Notes under the pieces: model-generated | Seen by the model: only the letters and a program-made list of their open reading frames with translations | What the model was told of the DNA's origin: nothing | The model's database searches: none | In this document: positions 1-12,289 of the stretch, piece by piece | Layout of the letters: each line of letters starts with the position of its first letter | Position numbering within the stretch: position 1 is the first letter of the stretch | NCBI GenBank assembly: GCA_004151065.3 | Contig: NWUY0305023538.1 | Location: 30,085-94,084 of the forward strand | Direction of reading: 5' to 3' | DNA from: Larix sibirica | Taxonomy: Eukaryota; Streptophyta; Pinopsida; Pinales; Pinaceae | DNA length: 64,000 bases | Translations under genes and position numbers: made by a program

Positions 1-1070
1 GGAACGACTTGATCCCCAGCAACGGAGGATAATTTGTTTCCTTATAATATTTACAAAGTAAAAATATCTAGCCCCTCATGAGGTTGGCTGGGAAGGAGCG
101 GCCAATGGGGACTTATTTTTCTTCTGGGGGAGGCCTTCGCAAGCAACTGATTAGAGAGATTTACTTCATAAAACACATAGGTCGAGATTAGGCGGTACAA
201 CGGGCGGATAACTGCCATCAGGATAGTAGTCGTTCCCACCGGCACGGGTAGGTACAGATTAATACACAAGGTGAGGTGCACCATTAAATGAATAAACAAT
301 ACATGCATGATATACCCATGAAAGGTCACGGCTATGAGGATGAAAAGCTTCTTTCCACCTTTATGTACTGGTATTTATGGACTACGTGAGCATTATAGGC
401 ATTACTGCTTTACCTCTTCAAACACCCACATTGAAAAGAAGTTCCTGGTGGGAAAAACAGGATATCATAAGCATTTTTCACCTTAGCTTATAACAGCCAC
501 TGTTTAAATGTAGGTAGTTGGCTCTCTCTAACCGTAAAAATATATGGACGGGGGATGGTATGTAATGGGGATAAACATATGGATCAACTAATGGGGAGTA
601 AACTGTTTAATTAAGGATACGTGCTATTGTCAGATGTATCCATTTGTAACACTTATATCCAGAATAAGAAGTATCATTTACCCTTGGGTGCTCCTTTATT
701 TCTGTCTAGCCTAATTGACAGACTCACTCATAAGTATAGAGTAATAAAATGATCAAAGCCTCTCGCGTCTCCGTCCACCCGCTTGTGTTTGCTGGTGTTG
801 GCAGGTGATTTGTCGTTCTCCCGTCCCATACCGTTGGCTGCTATGCGTTGATTGCCATCCTGTAGCGTCCCTGTGCCATGATGCCATACGATGGGCAGGG
901 TTGAAAATGAAAAGAGAACTGCCTGGCCTTACTGAACGGACAGATGACGAGGGATCGCCGAGAGACAAGAATTAGCACCTTTCCTACTATAAACCTGGTC
1001 TCCGATCCTTTTCTCCTGGTCCTGCTTTTTTCTGTCCGCTTTCCTTCCTTATTCCATTCTGTATTGGGTT
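1..1070. other. spacer, no gene recognised
   Basis: I see no conserved gene, RNA or mobile element here. Short open frames exist on both strands (for example minus 51-329 and minus 753-968), but none resembles a known protein and none shows a repeat or domain signature. Confidence 0.5.
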
Positions 1071-1089
1071 TATACTATACTATACTATA
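1071..1089. repeat. TATAC microsatellite
   Basis: The five-base unit TATAC is repeated nearly four times without interruption, followed by TATAG. This is a simple-sequence repeat in spacer DNA. Confidence 0.85.
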
Positions 1090-2585
1090 GCCCTGGAATG
1101 AGGGATGGATGCATGCGTGCGTGATGCGGTCCGTGCTTGATACGGGGAGTTGTCCATATGAACTACCGGGCTAAATGGAAAAACCAGTTGTGTCTCTAAA
1201 CCAAGTTGGCAGGTGCGAATTTGAAATAAAGAGAGCAACGGGTGAACAGCAAGAACATAAAGAACATAAAGAAGAGCATAAACAAAAAGTGGTGGATTGA
1301 TGGTAAAAGCATACAGGTAGAATGTGAAAACGCGGGTATGTTATGCAAGAAACAAATAGGTGCTACAAAGAGGTATAGAACGATGAGGTGCTACAATGTG
1401 TATGCGTAGTGAACAAATATGTACAGTGTTCCACTAAATAAGATCGGTTCAATTATATTGTTTAGCTAGCCCCCCCATAGCCCAGTTATCATAGCCCATA
1501 TGGCTAGCTGAACTAAAGCTTATATCACAGCCAATCCATTGATAGACATTATTAACCCACTCCCGGTCCTTGTAGCGATAGTCAATAGTCTGCCGAGTTG
1601 AACCGCATGGAGACGACGTCCTTGCCATTAGTCCAATGTGTTAATGTGAAATCCATATATTAAGGTAGTACACCCAGGATAATATCCCCCTCTTTATTAT
1701 TAGGTTCAAATCTAGGGTCTGCGTATCTCCATACATAAACTATTTATGCTAAAATATATGAACAAGTGACCTATGTAAACTATCTGCTATTGGGCTACCT
1801 ACCTCCCCCCCCCTTTACCCTACTCCCCATATGCCCTAGGCCCTATAACCAAGTATACCCCTAAAGCTATACTTCCTATATACTTAACATATAGTAACGT
1901 ATAATAATATAAGAAGCTATGTCCACTTGCTCTATTCAGTCAGTGCGCATTAATAAAAAAAAGCTATAATATGTGCAAAGTAGTAGATGGATCCATAGTT
2001 ATCATCATATGTGTCCTAGTTATATTTAGTCACAAAATTGGATGAGAATATAGAAATTATTCCATGTTAGTTTGTGCAGTTGGGAAATAAACTTCTGATG
2101 AGGTTCCGCTACCTAACGCATAGGGACAGCTAGGCCAAATAGTGAGTGAGTCTAATCAGGTACGGGACGGTACGGAGCTAGGGCCTTATACCTCCAGCAT
2201 GAAAGCATGAATAGTTCATGGTAAGTCTGGGTGTGACCAGCATGAGAGTCCGTGTGGGCACAGCATTGGCTATTATCCTTACTTTCCCTACTTACCTTTA
2301 CCTTTAGTGTTATTCTACTAATCCACCCTTTATATTACTGGCTCACAGACTTGAACTTAGAGCCTTTGTCTTTCGAAAACTAACACTTGCTTGATGGAGG
2401 AATCTTAGTTGGTACGGCACTATCTTATATTTTCGGGCCAGGCTGAACCCGGGTCAGATACGCATTGATGAATTATTACAGCATTGCTAGGAACTTTAGA
2501 TCCCTACACAATGAATAGTACTTTTCACTATTATACCCAACCACCGCCTTTAGTGTGAACCTTAAAGACTGGTTAACTTATCCTC
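1090..2585. other. spacer, no gene recognised
   Basis: There is no recognisable gene. The stretch holds a short tandem of AGAACATAA-type units near 1251-1283, a run of C at about 1804-1813, and an AT-rich patch around 1880-1990. A GTACGGGACGGTACGG string near 2160 belongs to a short dispersed family that also occurs near 10.7, 14.7, 29.8 and 31.2 kb. Confidence 0.5.
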
Positions 2586-2720
2586 CCACTTAGTTATTGG
2601 TTGGATGGGCTTGCTTGGTTAGACTTACTTGGGATTGCTGGGGATCGCTCGCTCTTAGATCGCTCGCTGATGGGTGGCCTAGCTTGGATTGCTGGCTATA
2701 AATATTGCTTGGGAGCAGAC
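2586..2720 (+). repeat. CTTGG-rich degenerate tandem tract
   Basis: A cryptically simple stretch built from GCTTGG, TTGGATTGCT and GATCGCTCGCT words; the last is present twice in tandem near 2646-2669. It is similar in style to the better-preserved CTTGGCTACTC-type tracts at 14.8, 30.7 and 34.7 kb. Membership of the same family is uncertain. Confidence 0.4.
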
Positions 2721-5700
2721 TCTGTATTTCTATCATATCCTTATCCATCGGCCCAAATACGAACCTGAGAACCAAACAAAAATATCTATTGTTCACTACA
2801 ATACCCGTTGTGGGCTAGCTACGGACCGACCCAACCAAACATAGAAAACTTTAGACTTACCACCTTACCCACCTATTTGTGAACAACCGCCTTCCGACCA
2901 ACCACCTTACCGATTAGTAAATGCCTTCCGACCCAACACTGCATAGACAACATATTGAATCTTTGGGAGATTCCAAGCTAGCTTAAGTATTCGGTAGATA
3001 CCAAGCCGGCCACCTAACCCCACCGATTTAGGACCTGCCTTCCATATTATCCCTTGACTGCTGCTCTCCTTCCTGCTTCGAACTTGAATGCCCTCCTTAC
3101 TTCTTCTTTACGACGAAGAACTTGACGGCTTGCTGGCTAGACCATGTGGATAGACCTCCTGATAATGGCACCCATTCGTACACCCACCATATGCGAGAGG
3201 ATAAATTAGATCTTACCAAGTAGACGCCCCATACGAAGAAGGGGAGTTACAGTTGTTACCAGACAAGCGTAGTTATTGAGCCAGGGTAGCTACCATACGA
3301 TAAAAAGGGAAGGAAGCACTAAGTATTTGGGTGGGGGGGGCAGACCAGAGAGAAGATAAGTAATTTTACCGCCAGGAATATATTTAATTTATCATCACAG
3401 GATACCCGAGAGATAGTTTACCCATAAACTGAACCGTTCGAAACACAGACAGGTTCCTACCTGGAATGATTGGAAAAGAAATGACGAAGCGTTACGTTGA
3501 TTCACATTTTTCGATAATACGCAAAAGAGGGGATATACAAACTGTTAAACATAAGCCTAGAACACCAAGCCAGAAGCCCCCCCCAGGAACATTGTGTTAG
3601 AATAGGTATTCCCAAGAGATAGCATAGTTGTTAAATCTAATCTACCCAGCCAGGATGAGGAGATTAAACTATTTTATTATTATATGTTTATGTACCCAAA
3701 TTTGCAGGGAGCGAAGCCGCTTTCCTTGCGTAGTAGGGGAAGGAGCGTGGGAAACTTTCAAGTTGTTGGAAGTTGGCTAGTGAAAGGGACGCTCGGTTGG
3801 CAGCTAGGAATATAGGCAAGCTAGGCAAGATATATAAAATAGAATTTTTTTTGTAGGCATTAAGATACTCCTTTCAGATAGTCAATCTTTTAGTATGGTC
3901 CTTCCCTAATGGCTCCACCTCGCTTCCCTGAAGGGCTCTCTATCTAGCCTCTTCCCTGAGGTCTGGTCTAGTTACGTAGGTGTTGTTGGACTTGGTGGTG
4001 GGCTTGGCTTTTAGTTCTAGACCTATGGTGAACGGTTCTTCTAGGCACTGTCTGTTGCGTATGATCCTCTTGGCTTTGATACTCAAAATGTATATAAACA
4101 TTAATCCTAAAAACCTTTTTCCATTTTATTGCTACAAGCTCTTGTCATTGAAGTCGTCAGCAGTTCTCATTGGCGAGAGCCATCATAGCTTTTTTTCGTT
4201 GCTTATAGCCAGTTTGTTATAGCCAGTAAGGAAGCAGTCTCTAAGACCTTACTCCATGGGAAACTCACTCTAGTTAAACAGCAGGGTCCTTAATATAAGA
4301 GTAATTGTCTCAATAGATATGCTTTTTGGGGGTGGGACCAGACCAACAGCAGGTTGGATGCAGTCCATAAGTTTGCTTGGAACTTCTGATAGGAAAACCT
4401 TTATACGTGATACTCTCTCAATTCGATATACATCTTGTATTTGCATCTCTACGTTGACCTTTGCTATTTGGGGTGGATCCTTCCTTAGCACCATCCATAG
4501 CAGCTTGCTTATGACTAATACAAGTTCCATACATAGGGAGAGGTTTTATTGTACAGACGACTAATATTTTTCTTTAAAGCGAGTACTGGAAGTTTCCAAT
4601 CCTATGAAATTCAATGTTGTTTCGGAGCCTACACTGGGAGGAGTATTAATACCCAGTGCCAGTGTGAGGTTATAGCACCCATCATCATCATCATGCCCCG
4701 GGAGAGGTTATACAAATATGATATAGGATACTCCGAAAATTGGAAATAATCCAATGGGAATCCATGGGAGCTCTCCGCCGCTAATACAATGGGAGGAATC
4801 TGCAAAATAATCCAAAATAATCAATGTGAAGTAAATAATCAATTGGAGAATAAGTCTACTAAGCTAAGGAGACTATTATAATCTGCTATAAGGGGGGGCT
4901 TGCCCCCTGACTGAGGATGTTTTATTATTATTATTAATAAATATGATGGAAGCTAACTTGTTACCTTTTCCGATCTGGATATTCTGGGTAATGCGGGGCG
5001 TATAATCGAGCTGTAGCGATCCTTTTATACTGGGCGGTAAACGGGGAAGCAGCAGCAAACCTTGCAGAGAATAAACCATTATATGTATTGAACCTCAAAG
5101 TGTAAACGTGTCCCCGGTAAGTGAGGGTTATGGTCCCTCCCCCGCCCGATGCAATGTGTGTTGGTAGGCACTTTGGGTGCTTGGCTTAAGGAGTGCTTGA
5201 TGGGCTGTGTGGTAAGACAGGTGTGTCACGATCTAGCAATTAATCAATTGGTTGTATCTGGTATGGATAAGCGGTTGGCTCTTTGGGGAAGACTCACTCA
5301 TGCTCCTCAAAATTAATTGGCCCATCTCCTAAAATGCCGAATCAACGTAAGTAAGTATATAGTAGGCTTCCTCTATGATGGCTCCTCTGGTAAAAACCCT
5401 CCCTGGTTAGGTTATTCTTTCTTGTTTAACTTGGCAAATGGCTTCTTCTTTGTGTTGTCCTTGTTGAACCTGGCATCCGGTGAGAGGTAGGCTCTTTCCA
5501 TCCTTCCATCCTTTGCGGTTAAAGGAAGGATTCCTTACTTCTGCAGGACTTGGCTTGGTTAGGTGGGTTAGATGAGATGAGGCTGAAGTTAACTGGTGCA
5601 TGGTTTATTCCTTTCGGCGGACTTGGTTGGAATTGTGGCTGGCTAAAGGTGGAGAGTAAAAAGGTTTAAGGTTCCAAGTTGAAAAGCAAAGGCGGCTTCT

Positions 5701-5900
5701 GTAAAACTCAACTTATTGCCTGGGCCAAACCCGGGATTCTATTTCAAAATAAAGATTGTATGGCTCAAACATAGCCTCATGTAAATGAAGGCATCCCGCC
5801 TCTCATAGATAAACTTCATTAAATGGAAGCGAAGCACATTCCTCCCTTTGGTCGGGGGAATTATTACTAAATAAAATAAATATCTTTTCGGTCTCCAGGA
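2721..5900. other. spacer with small simple repeats, no gene recognised
   Basis: No conserved gene is visible. A run of eight G at about 3330-3337 preceded by AAGTATTTGGGT is the reverse-strand copy of a short poly-C element seen again at 25.5, 27.3 and 28.3 kb. Other simple sequence includes CAT repeats at 4682-4694, AATAATCAATGGG-like words at 4745-4855 and TTA repeats at 4921-4936. Two TATAGCCAGT words near 4204-4230 resemble the repeat family expanded at 30.3-30.6 kb. Confidence 0.45.
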
Positions 5901-6320
5901 ATGTATCATCTTCATCCTTACCATCCTCCTCTGGCCTTCATATTCTTGACAGCACTGGCTCTTCTCCTATTCGTTCTTGGTTGTCTGCGTGCGTATCTTT
6001 ATCTGGCCTGCATGGCGGCGGTTATCGCCTTCGTTCTGGCGGCCGTTGTTCTTGTCGTCGTCTTTTCCGTTCTTATCGTTGTTGCGGTCGTTGTCGTCGT
6101 TTCGATGTTGAAGCAGAGTGAATAAGTATGAGAGAGACAGGTCCTTGTACCTCCCTTGCCTTTTTTATAACTTCCTTCACGGGCCGCCGGCAGTTATCCG
6201 TCTTTCTTTCCTGGCTTTGCGTGTCTCCATCTTCTTGGCTTCCAGGATTGATTTTCCTCTTGCTTCTTTTGTCCCAGCTGAGCTGGTATCTCTGGCCTTG
6301 ATGGCTCGTTGGCTGGTTTA
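5901..6320 (+). repeat. pyrimidine-rich dispersed repeat, copy 1
   Basis: A pyrimidine-rich segment rich in GTC, GTT and CTT words. Its first part (TTCGTTCTTGGTTGTCTGCG, then TTGCATGG-like and GCGGTTATCG words) matches a diverged copy at about 32440-32615. A 74-codon hydrophobic open frame at 5901-6125 is a by-product of the GTC/GTT repetition (long Val/Ala/Leu run) and resembles no known protein. Confidence 0.6.
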
Positions 6321-6601
6321 ACCGAGGATAGAGAAACCCGTGTTGATAGACCAATTAAACGACACCAAGACTGGCTGGCACCCATCACTCCAACACCCTG
6401 GTGAGCTGGCTAGTGGTATAATAAAATAGCCCGGGCTTGCTTTCGCTTGCTAGCTATAGGAGAGGGAGGTGCGATCCGACGAAACAAGCATTGTTTGCTT
6501 TGACGCTGGGATAAAAATCGGCGGTGGGATAAAGGCATAACGAACTAAACCGACGAAGCTGGTTCGCGGGGCTGTTGGCCTTTTTTCTGCTCCTGGAACT
6601 T

Positions 6602-6941
6602 AGGCTAGGAATTATGATACCGGTTTAATTGCTGCTGTTGGGATCCCTGTGCCTGTTCTTGTGCAGCTTGGGATGTTGCTCCTTCAACTGCTATTGGGAA
6701 TTCTCCTGGGAATAATTATGTTGGTTCAACCGTTGGAACTGATCTTGAAACTGAGGCTAGGAATTATGTTAGTAAAACTGGTGCTTTTGGAGATGATCCT
6801 GATTCAAATGATGGGAATGAAATTATTTGTTCAATCGTTGTTCGGCCTCCGGAGGAGCTCATGGGAGGCTGGGAGAATAGGCGGGCTGGTTTTTGGCTCG
6901 TTGGTTCATATACGTTGATTCACCGTACGCTCTTTATTTGA
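6602..6941 (+). repeat. APST-family codon-phased tract, plus copy 1
   Basis: From about 6618 to the TGA at 6939-6941 one frame is open for roughly 105 codons, without a start codon near its beginning. The middle reads as Ala-Pro-Ser-Thr-Ala-Ile-Gly-Asn-Ser-Pro-Gly-Asn-Asn-Tyr and then Gly/Thr/Asn-rich residues, with most codons ending in T. The GCTCCTTCAACTGCT anchor begins at 6678 and recurs in other tracts of the window. Upstream bases (6590-6617) continue the same word style in another frame, so at least one frameshift is present. Nothing marks this as an expressed gene; it may be decayed coding DNA or a phased satellite. Confidence 0.7.
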
Positions 6942-7629
6942 TTAATGGACAGTATTTTTAGGGGCGAGGAAAGCCAGGAGCCAGTAAACAGAAGCCTTTA
7001 ATCTTTGAACCTTTAACTTTTTGAAAAAATGCCAGATGTCTTTTTACAGTCACCGAGGGCCTTTCATCTAGCCTCACCTTCAACCTTCCTTTTGTCTGTA
7101 AACTGGAACCTTACACCCTTCCCTGTAGATGTGGGCAATCAATCAATAACTTTCTGGGCAAGCATCACCCTACCTCTATCTACCCATCTTCCCTGACCGG
7201 GAACCTAACTAGCACTATGCATATGGCGCATGATCCTAAACGGGTGCATCGTAATGCCTAGTAACTCGTGTTCCATATTGGTCTTTCCATCGCGTAGGTT
7301 GTATTGTTCTCTGCCCCTGCCAACGCCAATCAACATAAAAAATGAACTCGACATGCATCGTGGGAACTTAATCGTACTTCATGCATTGAACCAGCAGCAT
7401 TGTGTAAAATAAAGCATCTTACATATCGAACAGATTTTAGGTAACCATATCCAGCACTATCTACGACGCATATATAACACCTTGGAGCATATATAACTTA
7501 CCTCACCTGAACTAGTTCTTGATACCACTTTATGTTAAGGGCCCCCCTGAAGAAAGGTACCGCTAGAAGGTAACGCACCGGGAAGGAAGAAGGTAACGCA
7601 ACAAACAAATCTGCTTGGACCGGTTCCTG
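6942..7629. other. spacer; one member of a GTGCATCGTAAATAAT-type repeat
   Basis: No gene is recognised. Bases 7133-7275 (CAATCAATCAATAA, GCAAGCATC, then GATCCTAAACGGGTGCATCG) are related to segments at 14.0-14.2, 21.1-21.3 and 36.5-36.8 kb, which carry the same succession of words. The rest looks like plain spacer. Confidence 0.5.
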
Positions 7630-8225
7630 CTTATTAAACTGCTTGCTAGGAAATCTGCTCCTTCAACTGCTGCTAGTAGTATTGCCGCCAGTTCAACTTC
7701 AGCTGGAAAAAATTACATTTAACCCGCTGGTGTTGTAAGTACTTCCGGTTCTACTGGTAATGTTGCTGGTGGGGCTGCTGGTCGTAATGCTGGCAGGAAT
7801 GAGGAAGAAGCCGCTTCAACTGCTAATTGAAATGGTTCAACTGATCCTGATGCAAATGCGCTTGGAACTGCTTCTGCTGGGGGAAATAAGGCTGCTCCTT
7901 CAATTCTCCTGGAACTTATGATGTTACTTTTTCTGATAATGCTCCTTCTGCTGCTCTTGGAAATGATGATCCTGGGATTCCTTTTTATACTAAGGAAGCT
8001 GGTAATGCTGTTGGAAATGCTAGTAAAACTGGTGCTTATGATTCAACTGCTGGTCCTTCTGCTTATGGAAATTACCCTGGTAATGCTGTCCCTTCAACTT
8101 ATTATGTAAATTCTCTTGGAACTGCTTAAAATGCTGGGACTTATTCAGGTTATGCTTAAATGATCTTGGTCATTGTAGTGTTGCTTGCGCTGCTTGGGCT
8201 GCTGTCAGTTAAACTAGTGATGCTA
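7630..8225 (+). repeat. APST-family codon-phased tract, plus copy 2
   Basis: About 600 bases of Ala/Gly/Ser/Thr/Asn-type codons. The anchor GCTCCTTCAA occurs at 7657 and 7894, 237 bases (79 codons) apart, and the frame between them holds only TAA and TGA at sites where the family usually has another codon. The phase shifts once or more after 7900. It then continues with words such as GCTTATGGAAATTACCCTGG. A 63-codon Leu/Met-rich ORF at 7918-8109 is the shifted frame of this repeat and is not a gene. Confidence 0.7.
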
Positions 8226-10470
8226 TTTATGGGGCTTCACCTTCCGCATTAGTCCGGGATAGATAGATTTGAGTGAGATAGTATGCTGGTCACGGCTAGG
8301 CTTATGTATAATTTGTATCTCGGGACCACGTAACGCTCTACGGGGGAGGTAATTCAACGCCTAAGCGAGGTTACTTCAGGCAGAACAGAGACAAGTGTAG
8401 TTAAAAATCGAGTTGCTTATCTAGTCCCAGCCAAAGATTCAGTAGCTCCAATTGATCCAGTTGAGTTGACCGGGTTCCGGCACTACCGGCATAAAGCCAT
8501 ACATATATTTTCCATGCTTGCCTGGAAAGAGAGATTTTGATTGATGACCAACATATTCGGGAGGGGCGGGTCCAACGACCAGATTGATAGGGGTTTTACA
8601 ACGGACAAAGCCAACAGAGCGGTTTGAACCCCGGCGGATGGAGGGCAGACTTACATGTTACCAGTAAAGGAAGAGACAGGAAGGAATCAGCCTTTTGCCT
8701 TGAGCCTTAAGCCTAAACAAGTCCACCACACTACACCATACCTACAACAGGGAGGGGCAGACGTGTTATATACGTCAATTCACCACTTGGGGAAGAGCAT
8801 TGCCCGTTTCGAGTATCGGAGGAAATTGATAAGACGGGATAGCAGCATCAGTTGCGCTTAGGTTTAGTGGGAACCTCGCTCCTTCCTGGCAAAAGGGTTT
8901 AGGTTCAAGGCCTACGGTGACTGGTGAAAGAATTATTCTTCAGCTGAGAGGTTTGAGGCTCCTTCCCCCGCCTGGTGAACAACTTCTGGTTATAAGCTCC
9001 TCCTGTTGAATGAATGGCTTCTGCAGAGAACCCCTTCCACATGTTACCCCGTTAAATAGACCCCCTTCAATACAGACCCCTTCAAGCCAGACCCGATAAA
9101 GAGGACATAACCCAACTTGCCGCTACGGAACTAGAGTTCCTATATAACTTACATATAACGAATGAAGTAAGTAACGAACTCTAAGCGAGTAAGCGCTGAA
9201 GCAGAGGCCGAAGCCAGAGAAGGGGTAATTGGCTACCCCTAAAGCTACTCACAGGGACCACTTACAAGTGCTACTCCTACAACTACACATAGAGGCTACA
9301 CTACTGCATACACACAAATATATATATTGTATATATATAATAACGTATGTAACACAATGATTGTCTATTCCCTTGTGTTCTGGTAGGCTATGTATTCCCT
9401 ATTTTCGTGTATTCCGCTAGTAATTACTCGTATAAAATATCTAATGTAACTAGAGATAGCATAAAGAAAAGACATAAATAACTCTGTAAAACAAAGTTTG
9501 ATTGAGAAAGATGGCAATTCAGAAAGCAAGCGATAAAGAAGGCAGGTATTGCTTAGCAACCGACTGGTCAATTCACTAGTAAAAACCTGGCCTTATTCCT
9601 TAAATTAGAATCCATGTTTGGTCGGTCCACAGATTATTTCAAATTTATATTGCCATAGAGAGTTCTACTTGCATCTGTTTTAACAAATGAGCTGGCAGTC
9701 TCTCTTACTGTAAGTAAGGCAGTATATTAAGCTGCTTGTTGTTTCCATGGCACTGAGGCATGGACAAATAGAAAGCTTGTCTCTGTCTGCTGGCTTTCAC
9801 TCGTCTCTATTAAGACCCGGGGCTAAGGCTAGTCTATTAGGCTAGGCCCGTCTCCAACAGGCTTGTTTCCATGGAACTAAGGCTAAGCTAAGGCTCTTTC
9901 TTATTATCCAATGGCCGGTCTGGAAAGTAGTCCCCCTATTTATTGAAAAAAATTAGTTATTTAACCCAGTAGGCAGGCACGCCTTCAGACCCCCCTAAAA
10001 CCCATCCTTTATCATGAAAAATGCACGGATGAGGGAATATACTGGAACCACTCAACAATCACAAAACTAGCCGGGGAATTTACTTTATAGGGTTTGACCT
10101 CACCTGCGCTCTAGCCTCTTATGCTGTCCTCTTGGCCTTATAGGAAGGAATCACCTGTCTGTCGTTGGATCGTACGTGGGAACTATTTAATAATTAGATG
10201 TTACGTACTTGGGTTGACATACCAGTTGTATTTTATTTTGAAGCCGAAAGCACTATTGAAATCGATGACCTTACCTTTAATGTTTTCCACCCTTAACTTT
10301 AATTGCCTTATCCTACTCTTAGTTGAGTGCTGCCCCTAACTACTCGCTTAATAATGCTCGGGCAACAGAAACAAGGAAGGGGATAGATGATTCATATACA
10401 CAACGGATAGCGGGTATATAAATTACATAAACCAAAACACGGGTGGATGTGGATGGGATGGTCTCCGGGG
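8226..10470. other. spacer, no gene recognised
   Basis: No conserved gene is visible. Two diverged copies of a TGTTTCCATGG-ACT-AGGC segment lie near 9738 and 9864, with GGCTAAGGCTAG-type words between them. An AT-rich patch (TATATATA words) occupies 9316-9346. The ORFs at plus 8655-8861 and minus 9365-9571 match no family I recognise. Confidence 0.45.
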
Positions 10471-10474
10471 TATA

Positions 10475-10680
10475 AGGAACGAGGGTATTGCTCCCGGTAT
10501 TGGCTATGAAAAGCTGGCTATGCTAGGGACGATGCCATGGGACTATGACAGGGGACTATGACTATTGGTTTACTCATCAATGAGAAAATAAAAGTACTCC
10601 CGGCAATGCCAACTGGCTATTAACAATGAACGACTAGCGACTATCGGCCTGACCATCAGGCAAAGAGAACCGGCTATGTG
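10475..10680 (+). repeat. GGCTATGACAATGA-type degenerate tandem array, copy 1
   Basis: Words such as GGCTATGAAAAGCTGGCTATG, GGGACTATGAC and AACTGGCTATTAACAATGAA recur throughout. The end of the segment (AACGACTAGCGACTATCGGC) is nearly identical to bases 13490-13515, so the two are copies of one unit. The same family occurs in reverse at 30.3-30.6 kb. Confidence 0.65.
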
Positions 10681-10975
10681 TGGCTCTCGTCTATGAATCC
10701 ACTGGCTTACACACTCACTCGGTCCCGTACCGTCCGTACCCTTCCGTGGGACCAGCTCTCTCTGGGATGTGTGTTATCAATAAATAACTATCGCGGGCAT
10801 ACCCACCTCCCTTCCCTGCGCCCCTACCCGACCAGCGTGAAAGAACCAACCATACAAGCATGAAAGAGACTTACCCTACTGGAAAAGCGTGACTGCCAAA
10901 ACCTTCATAGCGTGGATGGCTAAACCTATCCCTATAGATATATAAGGAGCAAAATGAGCAAGCTAATTAGGTAGC
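10681..10975. other. spacer with a CACTCGGTCCCGTACC dispersed word
   Basis: Bases 10705-10745 carry CACTCACTCGGTCCCGTACC followed by further GTACC words. Reverse-strand relatives lie near 2160, 14690, 29850 and 31160-31205. Nothing else is recognised. Confidence 0.4.
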
Positions 10976-10979
10976 TTAT

Positions 10980-11930
10980 GTGGGGGGGGCTTCCACCCAT
11001 CCTCAGAAAGCCTCAGAAAGGAGAGAAGGAAGGAAAGTACCACCTTTTATACGCTTACCTACCTTTTTTTCTTTTATACTCACCTTTCTTAACGTTCTTT
11101 TTACGTTCCTTTTACTTACCTTTTTAGCTTACCTAGGTTATGTGTGTATTCTAAAGTTTAGCCTCATAACTTCCACCTTTTACGTATTTACCTCAGAACC
11201 AGTTAAGTTTCATGCTACCTCAGAAAGGTTTATTTACGTACTTGATGCCTGAACGTACTCCTCAGAAAGGGGATGTTATTCCGGGTTGTTGGAACATCCA
11301 GAACGTTGGAAGATACGTGTTATAAAGTTTACTCTAACGTTTCCAGAACATCCAGAACGTTCCCTCCTCCATCCAGTATAAAGAACGTATATAGTTTTGT
11401 TGTACCTCAGAAAGGGTTTTAGTACGGGAGCGAAGCGAGCTAACGTTATATGGGAGATCGTAGCGCAGCTAGTTATTCCGGTTTCCTTACATCCAGAACG
11501 GGACGTGTTCAAGCATCCAGAACGTATTCAAGTAAACAGAACGTATATAAAGTTTACTCTTCCATTTATATAAGTGATTTACTCCTGTTAGTTTTTATAC
11601 AACCTAGTTTATAAAGTTTACTCTAACGTTTTAACCTTCCTAGTTTTCTACAACCTCTTTAACGCTCTTTTACTCTCACCTAACCTTTCCTCTTTTATAC
11701 TCACACTTACTTCCACTTACCATTTATTCTACCCTTACTTCCATCAGAACAATTTATCTACTTGATACTTCCCTCAGGATTTGTTTTACAGCCAGACATT
11801 AGAACCACCTTTTTATCTACCTTACGTTCAACATCTATAAAACGTTCTACCTCAGAACCAGTTTTTTTACAGCCAGACTTCCATCATGATTTATCTACCC
11901 AGCGCTCTAAGCCTATTTAAGCCTCTCTAA
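10980..11930. repeat. CCTCAGAAAGG / CATCCAGAACG degenerate array
   Basis: A stretch of almost one kilobase built from a few interspersed words. ACCTCAGAAAGG or ACCTCAGAACC occurs at least seven times, and CATCCAGAACGT with GAACGTTCCAGAAC words recurs between 11285 and 11530. TTTATAAAGTTTACTC and TTTTATACTCACC words recur through 11050-11720. The repetition creates ORFs at plus 10980-11252 and minus 11276-11512, which are not gene-like. Confidence 0.65.
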
Positions 11931-11934
11931 AGCC

Positions 11935-12245
11935 TTACCTCAGAACCACAGGATTTCCAGGACAAGCAGCAGAACGACCAACAGTTGAAAGAGCCGTTCC
12001 AAGCTAAGCAGCACCAGCACAAGCAATCCCAGGATAATTTATAGCATCACCAGTCTAACCAGTTGAAAGAGCATATAAGGATTATTTCTAAGAGCGTTTC
12101 CATTAGCAGTTCCCAGAGCAGTACCATAAGCAGTTTCATAAGTAGCAGTACCATAAGCAGTTTCATAAGTAGCAGTACCATAAGCAATTCAATTAGCTCA
12201 ACCAAGAGCAGGCACCATCAGACCCACAAACCCCCCTCAAAAGTA
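11935..12245 (-). repeat. APST-family codon-phased tract, minus copy 1
   Basis: Read on the minus strand this is GCT-TAT-GGT-ACT-GCT-ACT-TAT-GAA-ACT type sequence, followed by Ala/Asn/Gly codons and a GCTCTTTCAACTGGT word resembling the family anchor. It includes an exact 27-bp (nine-codon) tandem repeat at 12117-12187. The codon phase of the exact repeat continues into its flanks. Confidence 0.7.
12117..12187. repeat. 27-bp tandem repeat, 2.6 copies
   Basis: Two identical 27-base units (12117-12143 and 12144-12170), each starting AGCAGTACCATAAGCAG, are followed by a partial third copy. The unit length is nine codons in the frame of the surrounding minus-strand APST tract. It is likely to vary in copy number between individuals. 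Confidence 0.9.
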
Positions 12246-12289
12246 CCGCCGGACCCATACCCAGTTGGGCAAAGCTAGCCACCTCACCT

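Noticed and set aside
12117-12187. Regular short repeats that might suggest a CRISPR array
   Set aside because: The units are directly adjacent with no spacers, not palindromic, and there are no cas genes.
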